Notes: generated by a model not told the origin, from the letters alone. A stretch of DNA of 64,000 bases from Streptomyces sp. I05A-00742 (GCF_013055795.1 NZ_JABETO010000007.1:85388-149387); one strand, 5' to 3'. Positions 52,878 to 61,959 are shown, numbered from the stretch's first letter. Numbers and translations: made by a program.

Positions 52878-54137
52878 TCACACCTCGGCCCGTTCCGGGC
52901 CGGCCGCGGCCGGCGACGCCGTGTCCGTCGCGGCCGTCGCGGCCGCCGCGGCCGTCGACGACGCGGCCACCGGTCCGCCGCGTGCGCCGCGTCCCCCGTG
53001 CCCGGCGCGCCGGACGGTCGTCGCCGTGAGGAGCAGGGCCACCAGGCTGAGGGCCGTCGAGGCGAGGGGGAACCACCGTTCGCCGAGGAGGGCGATGGCG
53101 ATGCTGCCCCCGCCGCCGCCCGCGGCGACGCCGAGGTAGAGCGCGCTGCTGTTGAGGGAGATGAGCAGGGGTGCGCTGGGCGGGTCGATGGAGGCGAGCC
53201 GGTGCGGGAGGGCGACGGCGACGGCCCAGGCGGCCATCGGGCTGACCAGGGCGTAGGCGAGGGCTCCGGGCATCGTCATCGACAGCCAGGGCAGGGTGGT
53301 GAAGCACACCGCCATGACGGTGCCGCCGGTGAACAGCACGGCCCGGGCCCCGACCCGGTCGACCAGCCGGCCGCCGAGCCAGCTGCCGGCGACCGAGGAG
53401 AGGCCCGTGGCCAGCAGGATCAGGGTCAGCCGGCCCTGGTGGCCGTCGGTGGCCGGGCGGACGGCGGTGGCCAGGTAGATGTAGACGGCGTTGACGGCGA
53501 TGAAGAAGCTGAAGGTCGTGGCGGCGCCCGCGACCACCCGCCGGTCGCGCAGCGGCGCCAGCCGCTCGCGGAGGCCGGGGGCGGCGGTGGGGGCGGGCAG
53601 CCCGCGCAGCAGCAGCGCCAGGCCGCCGAAGGCGACCGCGCCGAGCGCCACGACCAGCCACATCGTCCAGCGCCAGCCGATGTCCGCGAGCCAGGCGCCG
53701 AGCGGGACGCCGAGCGCGGTGGCCACGGTCATCCCGCCCATCACGGTGGCGATGGCCCGGCCGCGGCGCTCCGGCGGCACCAGGCTGGTGGCGACGGCGT
53801 TGGCGGTCGGCGTGTACAGCGCGCCGCCGGCGGCGGCGAGCACCCGCGTGGCCATCAGCAGCGGGTAGTCGGGTGCCAGGGCGCTGAGCGCGTTGGCCGC
53901 GGTGAAGACCGCCAGCGCGGTGAGCAGCAGCCGGCGGCGGTCCCAGTGGGCGGTGAGGGCGGCGAGGACGGGGGCGAGCAGCGCGTAGGTGACGGCGAAG
54001 ACCGTGACGAGCTGGCCGGCGGCGGAGACGGAGACGTCGAGGTCGTCGGCGATCCCGTCGAGGATCCCGGCCATGACCATGGAGTCGGTGCCGAGGGCGA
54101 AGGCGCCCAGGGCGAGCAGGAACAGGCGGAGACGCAC
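52878..54137 (-). CDS. MFS transporter (12-TM, DHA1-like)
   Basis: This 419-residue exporter has twelve membrane segments, with AHWDRRRLL after helix 2 and PPERRGRAIATVMGGMTVATALGVPLG in the middle of the first half (drug-proton motifs). The C-terminal tail of 45 residues is Ala/Thr-rich. The GTG at 54137 has GGAAGG upstream; the longer reading from 54176 crosses the operator. It is divergent from an ArsR-family regulator gene, which probably controls it. Confidence 0.88.
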   Translation of the reverse strand: MRLRLFLLALGAFALGTDSMVMAGILDGIADDLDVSVSAAGQLVTVFAVTYALLAPVLAALTAHWDRRRLLLTALAVFTAANALSALAPDYPLLMATRVLAAAGGALYTPTANAVATSLVPPERRGRAIATVMGGMTVATALGVPLGAWLADIGWRWTMWLVVALGAVAFGGLALLLRGLPAPTAAPGLRERLAPLRDRRVVAGAATTFSFFIAVNAVYIYLATAVRPATDGHQGRLTLILLATGLSSVAGSWLGGRLVDRVGARAVLFTGGTVMAVCFTTLPWLSMTMPGALAYALVSPMAAWAVAVALPHRLASIDPPSAPLLISLNSSALYLGVAAGGGGGSIAIALLGERWFPLASTALSLVALLLTATTVRRAGHGGRGARGGPVAASSTAAAAATAATDTASPAAAGPERAEV

Positions 54138-54160
54138 GGGTGTCCTTCCGGGCAGGTAAG

Positions 54161-54207
54161 GTTGGACGTACGTCAAACAATAGAGACTGTTGGATAGGTG
54201 TCAAACA
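54161..54207. promoter_or_regulatory. Operator repeats between arsR and the MFS gene
   Basis: GTTGGACGTACGTCAAAC (54161-54178) is a palindrome with one mismatch. TCAAACA recurs at 54173-54179 and 54201-54207, with an inverted TGTTGGA at 54188-54194. The cluster fills the 70-base divergent promoter and is the natural ArsR target. Confidence 0.65.
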
Positions 54208-54552
54208 GTGGATGGTGAACTGCTGCCCCAGCCCGATGTCCAGGACATCGAGCTGGTGAAGGTGTTGCAGGCCCTGGGGGACCCGGTACGGCTGCATCTC
54301 TTCCGGGTTTTCGCGGAGAGTGTCCAGTGCGACTGCTCCGTCGAGCGACTCAACGTCTCCCACCTGCACAAGTCGACCGTCTCGCACCACATGCGCGTCC
54401 TGCGCGAGGCCGGGGTCAGCTCGACACGGGTGGTCGGCCGCAACCGTCACATGATGCTGCGCCGCGCGGACCTCGACGCCCGCTTCCCCGGCCTGGTCGA
54501 CACACTGCTCGCCGCGGTCGCGGAGCTGCCGGAGCGCGGCCCCGAGGGCTGA
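54208..54552 (+). CDS. ArsR family regulator with CxC motif
   Basis: This 114-residue winged-helix repressor has the recognition region VSHLHKSTVSHHMRVLREAGV and, in helix 3, CDC (Cys41, Cys43), where metal- or thiol-sensing ArsR proteins hold their ligands. The GTG at 54208 has no ribosome binding site, so the transcript may be leaderless; a TTG at 54190 is possible. It probably represses the divergent MFS gene. The inducer is unknown. Confidence 0.85.
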   Translation: MDGELLPQPDVQDIELVKVLQALGDPVRLHLFRVFAESVQCDCSVERLNVSHLHKSTVSHHMRVLREAGVSSTRVVGRNRHMMLRRADLDARFPGLVDTLLAAVAELPERGPEG

Positions 54553-54598
54553 CGGGCTACGCTGCCGACGCCCCCGTCGTCATCGGGTCCCTGACCGG

Positions 54599-55837
54599 TC
54601 ACTTCCGGCACAGCGCCGTGCCCAGGAACTTCGCCGCCTTGCCGTCCGCGTCCCGCGACTTGCTGAAGTTCCTGTTCATCGACAGCGTCACCTGCCGCTT
54701 CCCGTCGGCGGTGACGAAGCTGAAGGTGTTGTAGCCGGCGACGCTGCCCGAGTGCCCCCACACCGGCGCGGCGGTCCCGCAGAACCGGGTGCTGTTCTCC
54801 AGCCCGAGCCCGTACGAGCGGCCTTCCCGCCCCGCGCCCATGGGGATCAGGCGGTGCATCTCCTTCCGCAGGTGCGGCGGGAGCGGCTTGCCGTCGGAGA
54901 GGGCGCGGAAGAACGTGTTCAGGTCGTGTGCGGTGGAGATGACCGTTCCGGTGCTCCAGATGGTCGCGGGGTCGAACCGGGTGAAGTCCACGGGCCTGTC
55001 GCTCCCGGGCGCCCACTCGTAGCCGTTCAGGTGGTGCCGGCCGGGCATCCGGGACGTGGTCGGGAACGACGTGTCCTTCAGGTGCAGCGGGCGGATGACG
55101 CGGCCGGTGATCTCCTGGGCGAGCGTGCGCCCGGTGGCGCGTTCGACCAGCAGGCCGAGGACGACGTAATTGGTGTTGGAGTACGACCACTTGCCCTGCT
55201 CGTCGGGGGCGAACTTCCACCCGTGCTTCACGCCCAGGGCTGTCAACTGGCGCGGCGCGTAACGCGCGTTGCCCAGGCTCCGCAGCCGGTCGACGACCTG
55301 GTCCGGCTTCGACAGGTCGACGAGGTCGTCGGTGAGGTAGTCGGGAAGTCCGCTGGTGTGGTGCAGCAGCTGACGTACGGTCACGCGCTCGCCGCGCGGG
55401 CCCGGCGGCAGCAGGCCGGGCAGGTGGCGCTCGACGGAGTCGTCCAGCCCGAGCTTCTGCTCCGCGACGAGCTGGAGCACCACCGTGGCGACGAGGCTCT
55501 TCGTCACGCTGCCCGCCCGGAAGCGGTCCTCGGCCCGCGCCCGCCGCCCGTCCTCCAGGCCGGCCTTCCCGGCCGCCCCGCGCCACACGCCGTTCTCGTC
55601 ACGGACCTCGGCGACCGCCCCGGGGACGCCCTCCGCGGTGATCGCGTCCAGGGCGCGCTGGAGGGCGGCCCGGCCGGCCGTACGGGGGTGGTGGTGCGCC
55701 ACGGACTGCGGGGCGTCCGTCCGCGCAGGGGCGTCCGTCCGCGCAGGGGCGGCGAGGGCGGGAGCGGCCGTGGAGGCCAGCACCGTGGCGGCGACGAGCA
55801 TGGTGAGAGTCGTGGTGAGGGTGCGGGACGGGGACAT
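54599..55837 (-). CDS. Secreted serine hydrolase (class C beta-lactamase/DD-peptidase fold)
   Basis: This 412-residue secreted enzyme has a signal peptide to about Ala29. The nucleophile motif is SVTK (SxxK) near 93, the second motif is YSNTNY near 188, and the third is GHSG near 350, as in DD-carboxypeptidases and esterases of this fold. True beta-lactamase activity is not implied. It is a single gene. A 16-bp repeat lies just upstream. Confidence 0.9.
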   Translation of the reverse strand: MSPSRTLTTTLTMLVAATVLASTAAPALAAPARTDAPARTDAPQSVAHHHPRTAGRAALQRALDAITAEGVPGAVAEVRDENGVWRGAAGKAGLEDGRRARAEDRFRAGSVTKSLVATVVLQLVAEQKLGLDDSVERHLPGLLPPGPRGERVTVRQLLHHTSGLPDYLTDDLVDLSKPDQVVDRLRSLGNARYAPRQLTALGVKHGWKFAPDEQGKWSYSNTNYVVLGLLVERATGRTLAQEITGRVIRPLHLKDTSFPTTSRMPGRHHLNGYEWAPGSDRPVDFTRFDPATIWSTGTVISTAHDLNTFFRALSDGKPLPPHLRKEMHRLIPMGAGREGRSYGLGLENSTRFCGTAAPVWGHSGSVAGYNTFSFVTADGKRQVTLSMNRNFSKSRDADGKAAKFLGTALCRK

Positions 55838-55885
55838 CGGTGGTGGCGCCTTTCCGGTGGGCGGCGGGACGTGGTCACTTGGCCA

Positions 55886-55933
55886 CTTGGCCGCTTGGGC
55901 TCTTGGCCGCTTGGGCTCTTGGCCGCTCGGGCA
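55886..55933. repeat. Three tandem 16-bp repeats
   Basis: CTTGGCCGCTTGGGCT occurs twice exactly (55886-55901, 55902-55917) and a third time with two changes (55918-55933). It lies in the promoter region of the serine hydrolase gene. Confidence 0.9.
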
Positions 55934-56054
55934 CTTGGTGATGTCTCCACGCCAGGCCGCGGCGCCGCAGCGTTGATCAAGCTCAAGGCGGAGGCGCCGG
56001 GCCGCAGGCCCCTAGGGGCGCCCCCGGGAGGAGCCCCTCGCGGGGCGGGCGCCC

Positions 56055-58112
56055 TCACCCCTCCGGGCGCTCCAACTCGCCCGGCAGCGCCTCCGCGTGC
56101 AGCACCGTCAGACCCGACACCGCCCTGGTCAGCGCCACGTACAGCCGCCGCAGCCCCGTCCGCTCGTCCGGCTCGGCGGCCACGATCGCGGCGGGCTCGT
56201 CGAGCACCACGTAGTCGTACTCCAGGCCCTTCGCCAGCGAGGCCGGCACCAGGGTGAGCCGCGCCTCGGCCGTCGTCTCCTCGCCGGGGGCGAGGTGGGA
56301 CAGACCCGCCCCGGCCAGGGCCGCCGCGAGGACGGGCACCCGCGCGTCCGCCGCGATCAGGCCGATCGACCCCTCCCGCCGGAGCGCGTCCCGGCAGGCC
56401 GCGACCACCGCGTCGTCCAGCACCTCGGGACCGGCGACGGCCCGTACCGCGAAGTCGCCCGCGGACTCGCGCATCGAGGTCGCCTCGGCCAGCCCCGGCG
56501 CGATGGCCGGCAGCAGCCGCGAGGCGTACGCGATGACCTCGCGCGGGACGCGGAAGCCCTGCGTGAGCTCCTCGACGACCGCGTCCGGCTTGCCGAGGTG
56601 GAGGAGCGCCTCCTGCCAGCCGGGGGTCGCCCACGGCGTGGTGCCCTGCGCGATGTCGCCCAGCACGGTCGCCGAACCGGTCGTGCAGCGGCGGCCGACG
56701 GCCCGGTACTGCATGGGCGACAGGTCCTGCGCCTCGTCCAGCACCACGTGTCCCAGCGAGGACGTCCGCGTCACCAGGTCCATCGTCTCGTCGATCAACA
56801 CCGCGTCCGCGGCGGACCACTTGGCCGACCGCACGCTCCGCGGCGGCTTCGCCCACAGCACGGCCCGCTGTTCGTCCTCCGAGAGGATCCCGGCCGCGTG
56901 CTCCGCGAGGAAGTCCGGGTCCGACAGCAGCCGGAGCACCAGCTTCGCCGGATCGACCGCCGGCCAGACCGCCTTGACCGCCGCCTTCACGGCGGGGTTG
57001 CGTGCCACCGCGTCCTGCACCCGGTCGTCCGGCGCCTCGCCCGCCTGCTCCATCCGGACGAGCACCGCGTGCGCGATGCGTTGCGGCAGGGCGTCGCGGG
57101 CGGCGCCGTAGCGGATGTCGCGGTCCAGCAGTTCGCGGACGATCTCCTCCAGCTCGTACGCCGGGACGCGCCAGCGCCGCGAGCCGCGCACCACGACCAC
57201 CGGTTCCACCGGCATCGTCACCCCGGACCGGACCGCGCGCCGCAGCACCTCGGCCATCCGCGCGTCGCCCTTGACCCGGGCGGTCCCCGCCGGGTCCGTA
57301 CCCCGCACCTCGACGTGCGCGACCAGGTCGTCGACCGTCGCCTGCGCGACGTTCAACTCGCCCAGGGCGGGCAGCACCTGCTCGATGTAGCGGAGGAACG
57401 ACCGGTTCGGGCCGACGACCAGGGTGCCCGTACGGGCCAGCCGCTCGCGGTGCGCGTACAGCAGGTAGGCGACGCGGTGCAGGCCGACGGCCGTCTTCCC
57501 GGTGCCCGGCGCCCCCTGGACGCAGACCGTGCCGCCGATCCCGGCGCGGACGATCTCGTCCTGCTCCGGCTGGATCGTGGCGACGATGTCGCGCATCGGC
57601 CCGACGCGGGGCCGCTCGATCTCCGCCTGGAGCAGCGCGCTCGCCGCGTCGGCGCCGGCCGGGTCGGTCAGGTCCTCGTCCTCGTACGCCGTCAACTCGC
57701 CGCCCGTGTAACCGAAGCGGCGGCGCCGGCCCACGTCCATCGGGTCCTTCTTCGACGCCCGGTAGAAGGGCTGCGAGACGGGCGCGCGCCAGTCGATGAC
57801 CATGGGATCGCCGTCACCGTCGTGGACGTGCCGCCGCCCGATGTAGAAGCACTCCCTGCCCGCCTCTTCCTCCTGGTCCACCCCCGGCGCGTGCAGATAG
57901 TCCAGGCGCCCGAAGAACAGCGGGGCGTGCGCCAGGTCGGCGAGCGCGCTGATGCGGTCCTCTATCTGCCGTTCCAGGACCTCCGCGTTGACCCAGTTGG
58001 CCGTGACGTCCTTGATGTCGAGCGCCTTCACGTCCTCGCGCATCACGCGCAACGCCGCGCGGGACGCGGCGAGATGGGCGCGCTCGCGGTGGAGCGGATC
58101 GTCGACGGGCAT
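56055..58112 (-). CDS. HelD/HelR-type RNA polymerase-associated helicase-like ATPase
   Basis: This 685-residue protein has UvrD-like ATPase domains with Walker A GAPGTGKT (200-207) and Walker B VLDEAQDLSPMQYRAVGRR near 470. The N-terminal 70 residues form the helical arm of HelD proteins, and motif VI ends in RRLYVALTRA. HelD-type proteins release or recycle stalled RNA polymerase; the actinomycete HelR branch also displaces rifamycins. I saw no rifamycin-associated element upstream. The start is uncertain: the frame is open to 58280, but the extra 56 residues are Pro-rich and unlikely. Confidence 0.85.
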   Translation of the reverse strand: MPVDDPLHRERAHLAASRAALRVMREDVKALDIKDVTANWVNAEVLERQIEDRISALADLAHAPLFFGRLDYLHAPGVDQEEEAGRECFYIGRRHVHDGDGDPMVIDWRAPVSQPFYRASKKDPMDVGRRRRFGYTGGELTAYEDEDLTDPAGADAASALLQAEIERPRVGPMRDIVATIQPEQDEIVRAGIGGTVCVQGAPGTGKTAVGLHRVAYLLYAHRERLARTGTLVVGPNRSFLRYIEQVLPALGELNVAQATVDDLVAHVEVRGTDPAGTARVKGDARMAEVLRRAVRSGVTMPVEPVVVVRGSRRWRVPAYELEEIVRELLDRDIRYGAARDALPQRIAHAVLVRMEQAGEAPDDRVQDAVARNPAVKAAVKAVWPAVDPAKLVLRLLSDPDFLAEHAAGILSEDEQRAVLWAKPPRSVRSAKWSAADAVLIDETMDLVTRTSSLGHVVLDEAQDLSPMQYRAVGRRCTTGSATVLGDIAQGTTPWATPGWQEALLHLGKPDAVVEELTQGFRVPREVIAYASRLLPAIAPGLAEATSMRESAGDFAVRAVAGPEVLDDAVVAACRDALRREGSIGLIAADARVPVLAAALAGAGLSHLAPGEETTAEARLTLVPASLAKGLEYDYVVLDEPAAIVAAEPDERTGLRRLYVALTRAVSGLTVLHAEALPGELERPEG

Positions 58113-58478
58113 CCCGGGGACGTCAGGGTTCGGGTCAGGGTGCGGTCCGGGGTGCGGAACAGGGCGTCGGTCGGGGGCGTGCGCGGGCACGGCATGGCCT
58201 CCAGGGGCAACGAGCTGCGGGCGTACGAGCGAAGGACCGGCCGGTTTCCGTCCGGGCGGCGGCGCTCCCGGAGGACGCACGACGGGAGGCGGAAGATCGC
58301 GATTTTAGTCACCGGGCCCGACGGGCGCCAACGATTTTTCGTGCGCCCCCGGGTGGCTCTCAGGGTTGGGGTCCATCTCCCGTAGGGGTCGGGGTGATCC
58401 TGGAGTCGTAGGGCGGGGGGCGATCGTTTACACCGGCAGATCGATGTGCGGCGGCGTCGCGGATTCCATCATGGACAC

Positions 58479-58640
58479 ATGACCACCGCAGCGATCACCC
58501 CAGACGCCCAGGGCGCCGAGCACGGCGCCGCCACCGCCCTCTCCCACGCGTTCCGCGCCCTCAAGGTGTTCGCCGGCACGGCCGTCAGCGTGGTGCTGCT
58601 GGGGCAGTACGAGGGGGAGGAGACGCTGGTCAAGCGCTGA
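58479..58640 (+). CDS. Small conserved protein, 53 aa
   Basis: A short protein starting MTTAAITPDAQGAEH, with a hydrophobic middle (ALKVFAGTAVSVVLLGQY) that may be a weak membrane segment. Similar small proteins are common in Streptomyces. GGA is close to the ATG. Function unknown. It converges on the RelE-like gene with 14 bases between. Confidence 0.6.
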   Translation: MTTAAITPDAQGAEHGAATALSHAFRALKVFAGTAVSVVLLGQYEGEETLVKR

Positions 58641-58654
58641 GCGTTCGCCGGGCC

Positions 58655-58936
58655 TCAGTCGTCCACCAGCAGGATGTCCGCGTCGTCGAAGATCCGCAGC
58701 ACGACGAGCAGCAGCCGCCCCCGCGACACCATGTACTCCGCCACGATCTGCGCGGTGAGGCGGACCTCCCGGTCCTGCTCGCCCGCGCCGATGGGCCGTG
58801 AAAGCTTTGTATAGGGGTCCCGGGCGAGGATCTCGACCGCCTTGTCCAACGAAGCCCTGCGGACCGGGTCGAGGCGATCGCGGTCCCGCGCCGCCGGCTC
58901 GGTGTACAGCACCTCGTAGATGTCCTGGTGGGGCAC
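58655..58936 (-). CDS. RelE/ParE-like protein, no antitoxin partner seen
   Basis: This 93-residue protein has the RelE layout: YEVLYTEPAARDRDRL at the start, a helix AVEILARDP, a linker with PIGAGEQDREVRL, and strands IVAEYMVSRGRLLLVVLRI. The GTG at 58936 has GGAGGG at ideal spacing. No antitoxin gene is adjacent on the same strand. The toxin role is therefore an inference from fold only. Confidence 0.7.
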   Translation of the reverse strand: MPHQDIYEVLYTEPAARDRDRLDPVRRASLDKAVEILARDPYTKLSRPIGAGEQDREVRLTAQIVAEYMVSRGRLLLVVLRIFDDADILLVDD

Positions 58937-59007
58937 CGTTCCCTCCAAGCCTGGCCTGTTGCTCAGGCCAGCGTACCCAGGACCGTCCCGCCCGTGCGGG
59001 CTCCGCC

Positions 59008-59034
59008 TGAGTACCCGCACGCGGGACATGAGTA
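59008..59034 (+). promoter_or_regulatory. Paired TGAGTA motif, copy 1
   Basis: TGAGTA starts at 59008 and again at 59029, with GGGACA just before the second. The pair ends 46 bases before the first membrane-protein gene. The same layout precedes the second paralog. Confidence 0.55.
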
Positions 59035-59079
59035 GCCGCTCCGATCCGCCCTGCCCATGCCGTCCGGTGGGATGGAGAC

Positions 59080-59409
59080 ATGTCTCCGCACCCTCACCTC
59101 CCGCACGGCCGGACCGCCGGGCTCCTCGACGAAGCCGACGACCACTGGGCCGTACAGCCCGCCATCGCCTCGGTCCTGAGCGCCCCAGCCGTGCTGTGCA
59201 ACGGCTTCGGGACGCCGCTCGACGGCGGCGAACCCACGCTGCGCGGGCTGTTCGTGACCGGGTTCGTCCTGCTGGTCCTGGCGTGGGGGCTGCCGCGCCG
59301 GGAGTCGATGGCGTTTCCCCGGACCGTGCTCTCGGTGACCGGCACCGTCGCCATGCTGATGCCGGTCCTCGTCATCGTCGTTCTTCTCGCGCTCATGGCC
59401 TTCGCCTGA
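59080..59409 (+). CDS. Small membrane protein, paralog 1
   Basis: A 109-residue protein with a short hydrophilic start and three hydrophobic segments at about 28-45, 55-73 and 82-107. It shares EADDHWAVQPAIASVLSAP and the end VTGTVAMLMPVL with the next gene, which shows tandem duplication. Function unknown. Confidence 0.75.
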   Translation: MSPHPHLPHGRTAGLLDEADDHWAVQPAIASVLSAPAVLCNGFGTPLDGGEPTLRGLFVTGFVLLVLAWGLPRRESMAFPRTVLSVTGTVAMLMPVLVIVVLLALMAFA

Positions 59410-59419
59410 TCCGGCCGTC

Positions 59420-59448
59420 TGAGTACCTCTACCCGTACGGGATGAGTA
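59420..59448 (+). promoter_or_regulatory. Paired TGAGTA motif, copy 2
   Basis: TGAGTA at 59420 and again at 59443, with CGGGA before the second. It ends 45 bases before the second membrane-protein gene, matching copy 1 in distance. Confidence 0.55.
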
Positions 59449-59492
59449 CCTGCCGGGATCCGTGCGCCCCCGTTGTCCGGTGGGATGGCGGC

Positions 59493-59876
59493 ATGCCTTC
59501 TTCGACGACTACCGGACCGACGACCACCGGCACCCCCGCCGGCCCGCTCCACCGACTGCGCCTCCGGCTCGGCCGCCGCCTCGGGGAGGCCGACGGGAAC
59601 TGGGCGAAGCCGCCCGCCATCGCCTCGCTCCTGTGCGCTCCCGTGCTGTGCCTGTACGCGTACTACGGTGGGCCGCTCCGTACCGGAGGCCTGGAGTCGG
59701 CCCTGCCGACGGCGGTGTTCGCCGGAGTGGTCGCGCTGCTCCTCGCATGGGTGCTGCCGCACCGGAAGGCGACGCGGTTCAGCCGCATCGCCTTCTCGGT
59801 CACCGGGACCGCGCTCGTCATGCTGCCGATCCTGATCGGGGCCGTCGCCGTCCTTGGAATGATCTTCCTGGTCTGA
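59493..59876 (+). CDS. Small membrane protein, paralog 2
   Basis: A 127-residue paralog of the previous gene. It has a longer Thr/Arg-rich N-terminus, then GEADGNWAKPPAIASLLCAP and three membrane segments, with VTGTALVMLPILIG near the end. Its own TGAGTA pair suggests that promoter and gene were duplicated together. Function unknown. Confidence 0.75.
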   Translation: MPSSTTTGPTTTGTPAGPLHRLRLRLGRRLGEADGNWAKPPAIASLLCAPVLCLYAYYGGPLRTGGLESALPTAVFAGVVALLLAWVLPHRKATRFSRIAFSVTGTALVMLPILIGAVAVLGMIFLV

Positions 59877-59909
59877 ACCCGTGGGACGGTGGCCCGCCGC
59901 GGCCGGGTA

Positions 59910-61556
59910 TCAGGCGTCCTCGTCCGCCAGCAGCTCGTCCGCGTCCACGATCCGGTACGCGTACCCCTGCTCGGCCAGGAACCGCTGCCGGTGCGCCGCG
60001 AAGTCCTGGTCGACGGTGTCGCGGGCGACCACCGAGTAGAACCGCGCCTCGTGGCCGTCCGCCTTGGGCCGCAGGACGCGTCCCAGGCGCTGGGCCTCCT
60101 CCTGGCGGGAGCCGAACGTGCCGGAGACCTGGATGGCGACCGTCGCCTCGGGCAGGTCGATGGAGAAGTTCGCGACCTTGGAGACGACGAGGACGGAGAT
60201 CTCGCCCTGCCGGAACGCCTCGAAGAGCTTCTCGCGCTGGGCGTTGCTCGTCTCGCCCTTGATGACGGGCGCGTCGAGGTGTTCGCCCAGCTCGTCGAGC
60301 TGGTCGATGTACTGCCCGATGACCAGCGTCTGTTCGCCCCGGTGGCGGCGCACCAGCGCCTCGGTGACCTTCCGCTTGGTGGCCGTCGTGGCGCAGAAGC
60401 GGTACTTCTCCTCGGTCTCGGCCGTCGCGTACGCCAGCCGCTCGCCGTCCGTGAGGTTGACCCGGACCTCGACGCAGTCGGCGGGCGCGATGTAGCCCTG
60501 CGCCTCGATCTCCTTCCAGGGCGCGTCGAACCGCTTCGGACCGATCAGCGAGAAGACGTCCGACTCCCGGCCGTCCTCCCGGACGAGCGTCGCCGTCAGG
60601 CCGAGCCGCCGGCGGGCCTGGAGGTCGGCGGTGAACTTGAAGACGGGGGCGGGCAGCAGGTGCACCTCGTCGTAGACGACGAGACCCCAGTCGCGGGAGT
60701 CGAACAGCTCCAGGTGGGGGTAGATCCCCTTCCGCTTGGTGGTCAGCACCTGGTACGTGGCGATGGTGACCGGACGGATCTCCTTCTTCGTCCCGCTGTA
60801 CTCGCCGATCTCGTCCTCGGTCAGTGACGTCCGCTTGACCAGCTCGTGCTTCCACTGCCGGGCCGAGACCGTGTTGGTGACCAGGATCAGCGTCGTCGCC
60901 TTGGCCTCGGCCATCGCCCCCGCCCCGACGAGCGTCTTGCCCGCGCCGCACGGCAGTACGACGACGCCCGAGCCGCCGTGCCAGAAGCCCTCGACGGCCT
61001 GCCGCTGGTACGGGCGCAGCGCCCAGCCGTCCTCCCGGAGCTCGATCGGGTGCGCCTCGCCGTCCACGTACCCGGCGAGGTCCTCGGCCGGCCAGCCGAG
61101 CTTCAGCAGAGCCTGCTTGACCTGCCCGCGCTCGGACGGGTGGACGGCGACGGTATCGGGGTCGACGCGGGCACCGACCAACGGCTGGATCTTCTTCGAC
61201 CGCAGGATCTCCTCCAGCACCGGCCGGTCGGTGCTCTCCAGCACCAGCCCGTGCGTGGGGTGCTTCACCAGCCGCAGCCGCCCGTAGCGCGCCATGGTCT
61301 CGGCGATGTCGACCAGCAGGGCGTGCGGCACCGGGTACCGGGAGTAGGTGACCAGCGCGTCGACGACCTGCTCGGCGTCGTGCCCGGCCGCCCGGGCGTT
61401 CCACAGGCCGAGCGGCGTCACCCGGTAGGTGTGGATGTGCTCCGGAGCGCGCTCCAGCTCCGCGAAGGGGGCGATCGCGCGGCGGCAGGCGTCGGCCTGC
61501 TCGTGGTCGACCTCCAGGAGGAGCGTCTTGTCGCTCTGGACGATCAGGCAGGACAC
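59910..61556 (-). CDS. DNA repair helicase XPB
   Basis: This 548-residue 3'-5' helicase of the XPB/RAD25 family unwinds DNA in repair. The N-terminal domain (to about 170) is the damage-recognition-like part shared with the helicase-associated protein further on. Walker A is GAGKT at 204-208, the DEVH box is at 296-299, the XPB RED motif at 326-328, and motif VI reads QRLGRVLRPK. The GTG at 61556 has GGAGG five bases upstream. The longer frame lacks any start signal. Confidence 0.94.
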   Translation of the reverse strand: MSCLIVQSDKTLLLEVDHEQADACRRAIAPFAELERAPEHIHTYRVTPLGLWNARAAGHDAEQVVDALVTYSRYPVPHALLVDIAETMARYGRLRLVKHPTHGLVLESTDRPVLEEILRSKKIQPLVGARVDPDTVAVHPSERGQVKQALLKLGWPAEDLAGYVDGEAHPIELREDGWALRPYQRQAVEGFWHGGSGVVVLPCGAGKTLVGAGAMAEAKATTLILVTNTVSARQWKHELVKRTSLTEDEIGEYSGTKKEIRPVTIATYQVLTTKRKGIYPHLELFDSRDWGLVVYDEVHLLPAPVFKFTADLQARRRLGLTATLVREDGRESDVFSLIGPKRFDAPWKEIEAQGYIAPADCVEVRVNLTDGERLAYATAETEEKYRFCATTATKRKVTEALVRRHRGEQTLVIGQYIDQLDELGEHLDAPVIKGETSNAQREKLFEAFRQGEISVLVVSKVANFSIDLPEATVAIQVSGTFGSRQEEAQRLGRVLRPKADGHEARFYSVVARDTVDQDFAAHRQRFLAEQGYAYRIVDADELLADEDA

Positions 61557-61959
61557 ACATACCTCCGAAGTCGGGATCGCCGTCCGGGCGGACACCGCGG
61601 CGGCCACGGCCGGGCTCGTGCCCGTCGGCCTTCCGCGGGCACTCGCCCGGTCCCGCGCGGCCGGTCGCGTCCGCCTTCCGCGGGAAACGGAAAAGTCTAC
61701 CCCGGCCGGGTGCGGAGGGGTGGCCCGCGCGGCGTTCCGCCTGGTCAGGGCGGTTGCAGGGAGACGGGGGAGCTTCACTGCGGCGCGCGCTCCCGCGCCC
61801 GCGCCTCGCGCCCCGCGTCCGCGAGCGAGCGCGGGCGCGGGGACCGGAGGCGTGCTGCGGAACGGGGGATGGTGCCGGGCGGGGAGAAGGTGGCCGGGGT
61901 GGGGGCGGGGGTAGGCCGGAGACCGGTGGGGATGTCCGGGATCGTGGAGGGGGAGCGGC
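61557..61959. other. Divergent region with a 13-bp hairpin
   Basis: About 400 very GC-rich bases without a gene. CCCGCGCCCGCGC (61792-61804) and its exact complement (61829-61841) form a stem with a 24-base loop. Promoters for xpb and the next gene must lie here, but none is clear. Confidence 0.5.

Noticed and set aside
58113..58440. Rifamycin-associated element upstream of the HelD/HelR gene
   Set aside because: I looked for its palindromic GGGGCTTGC-type sequence and did not see it.
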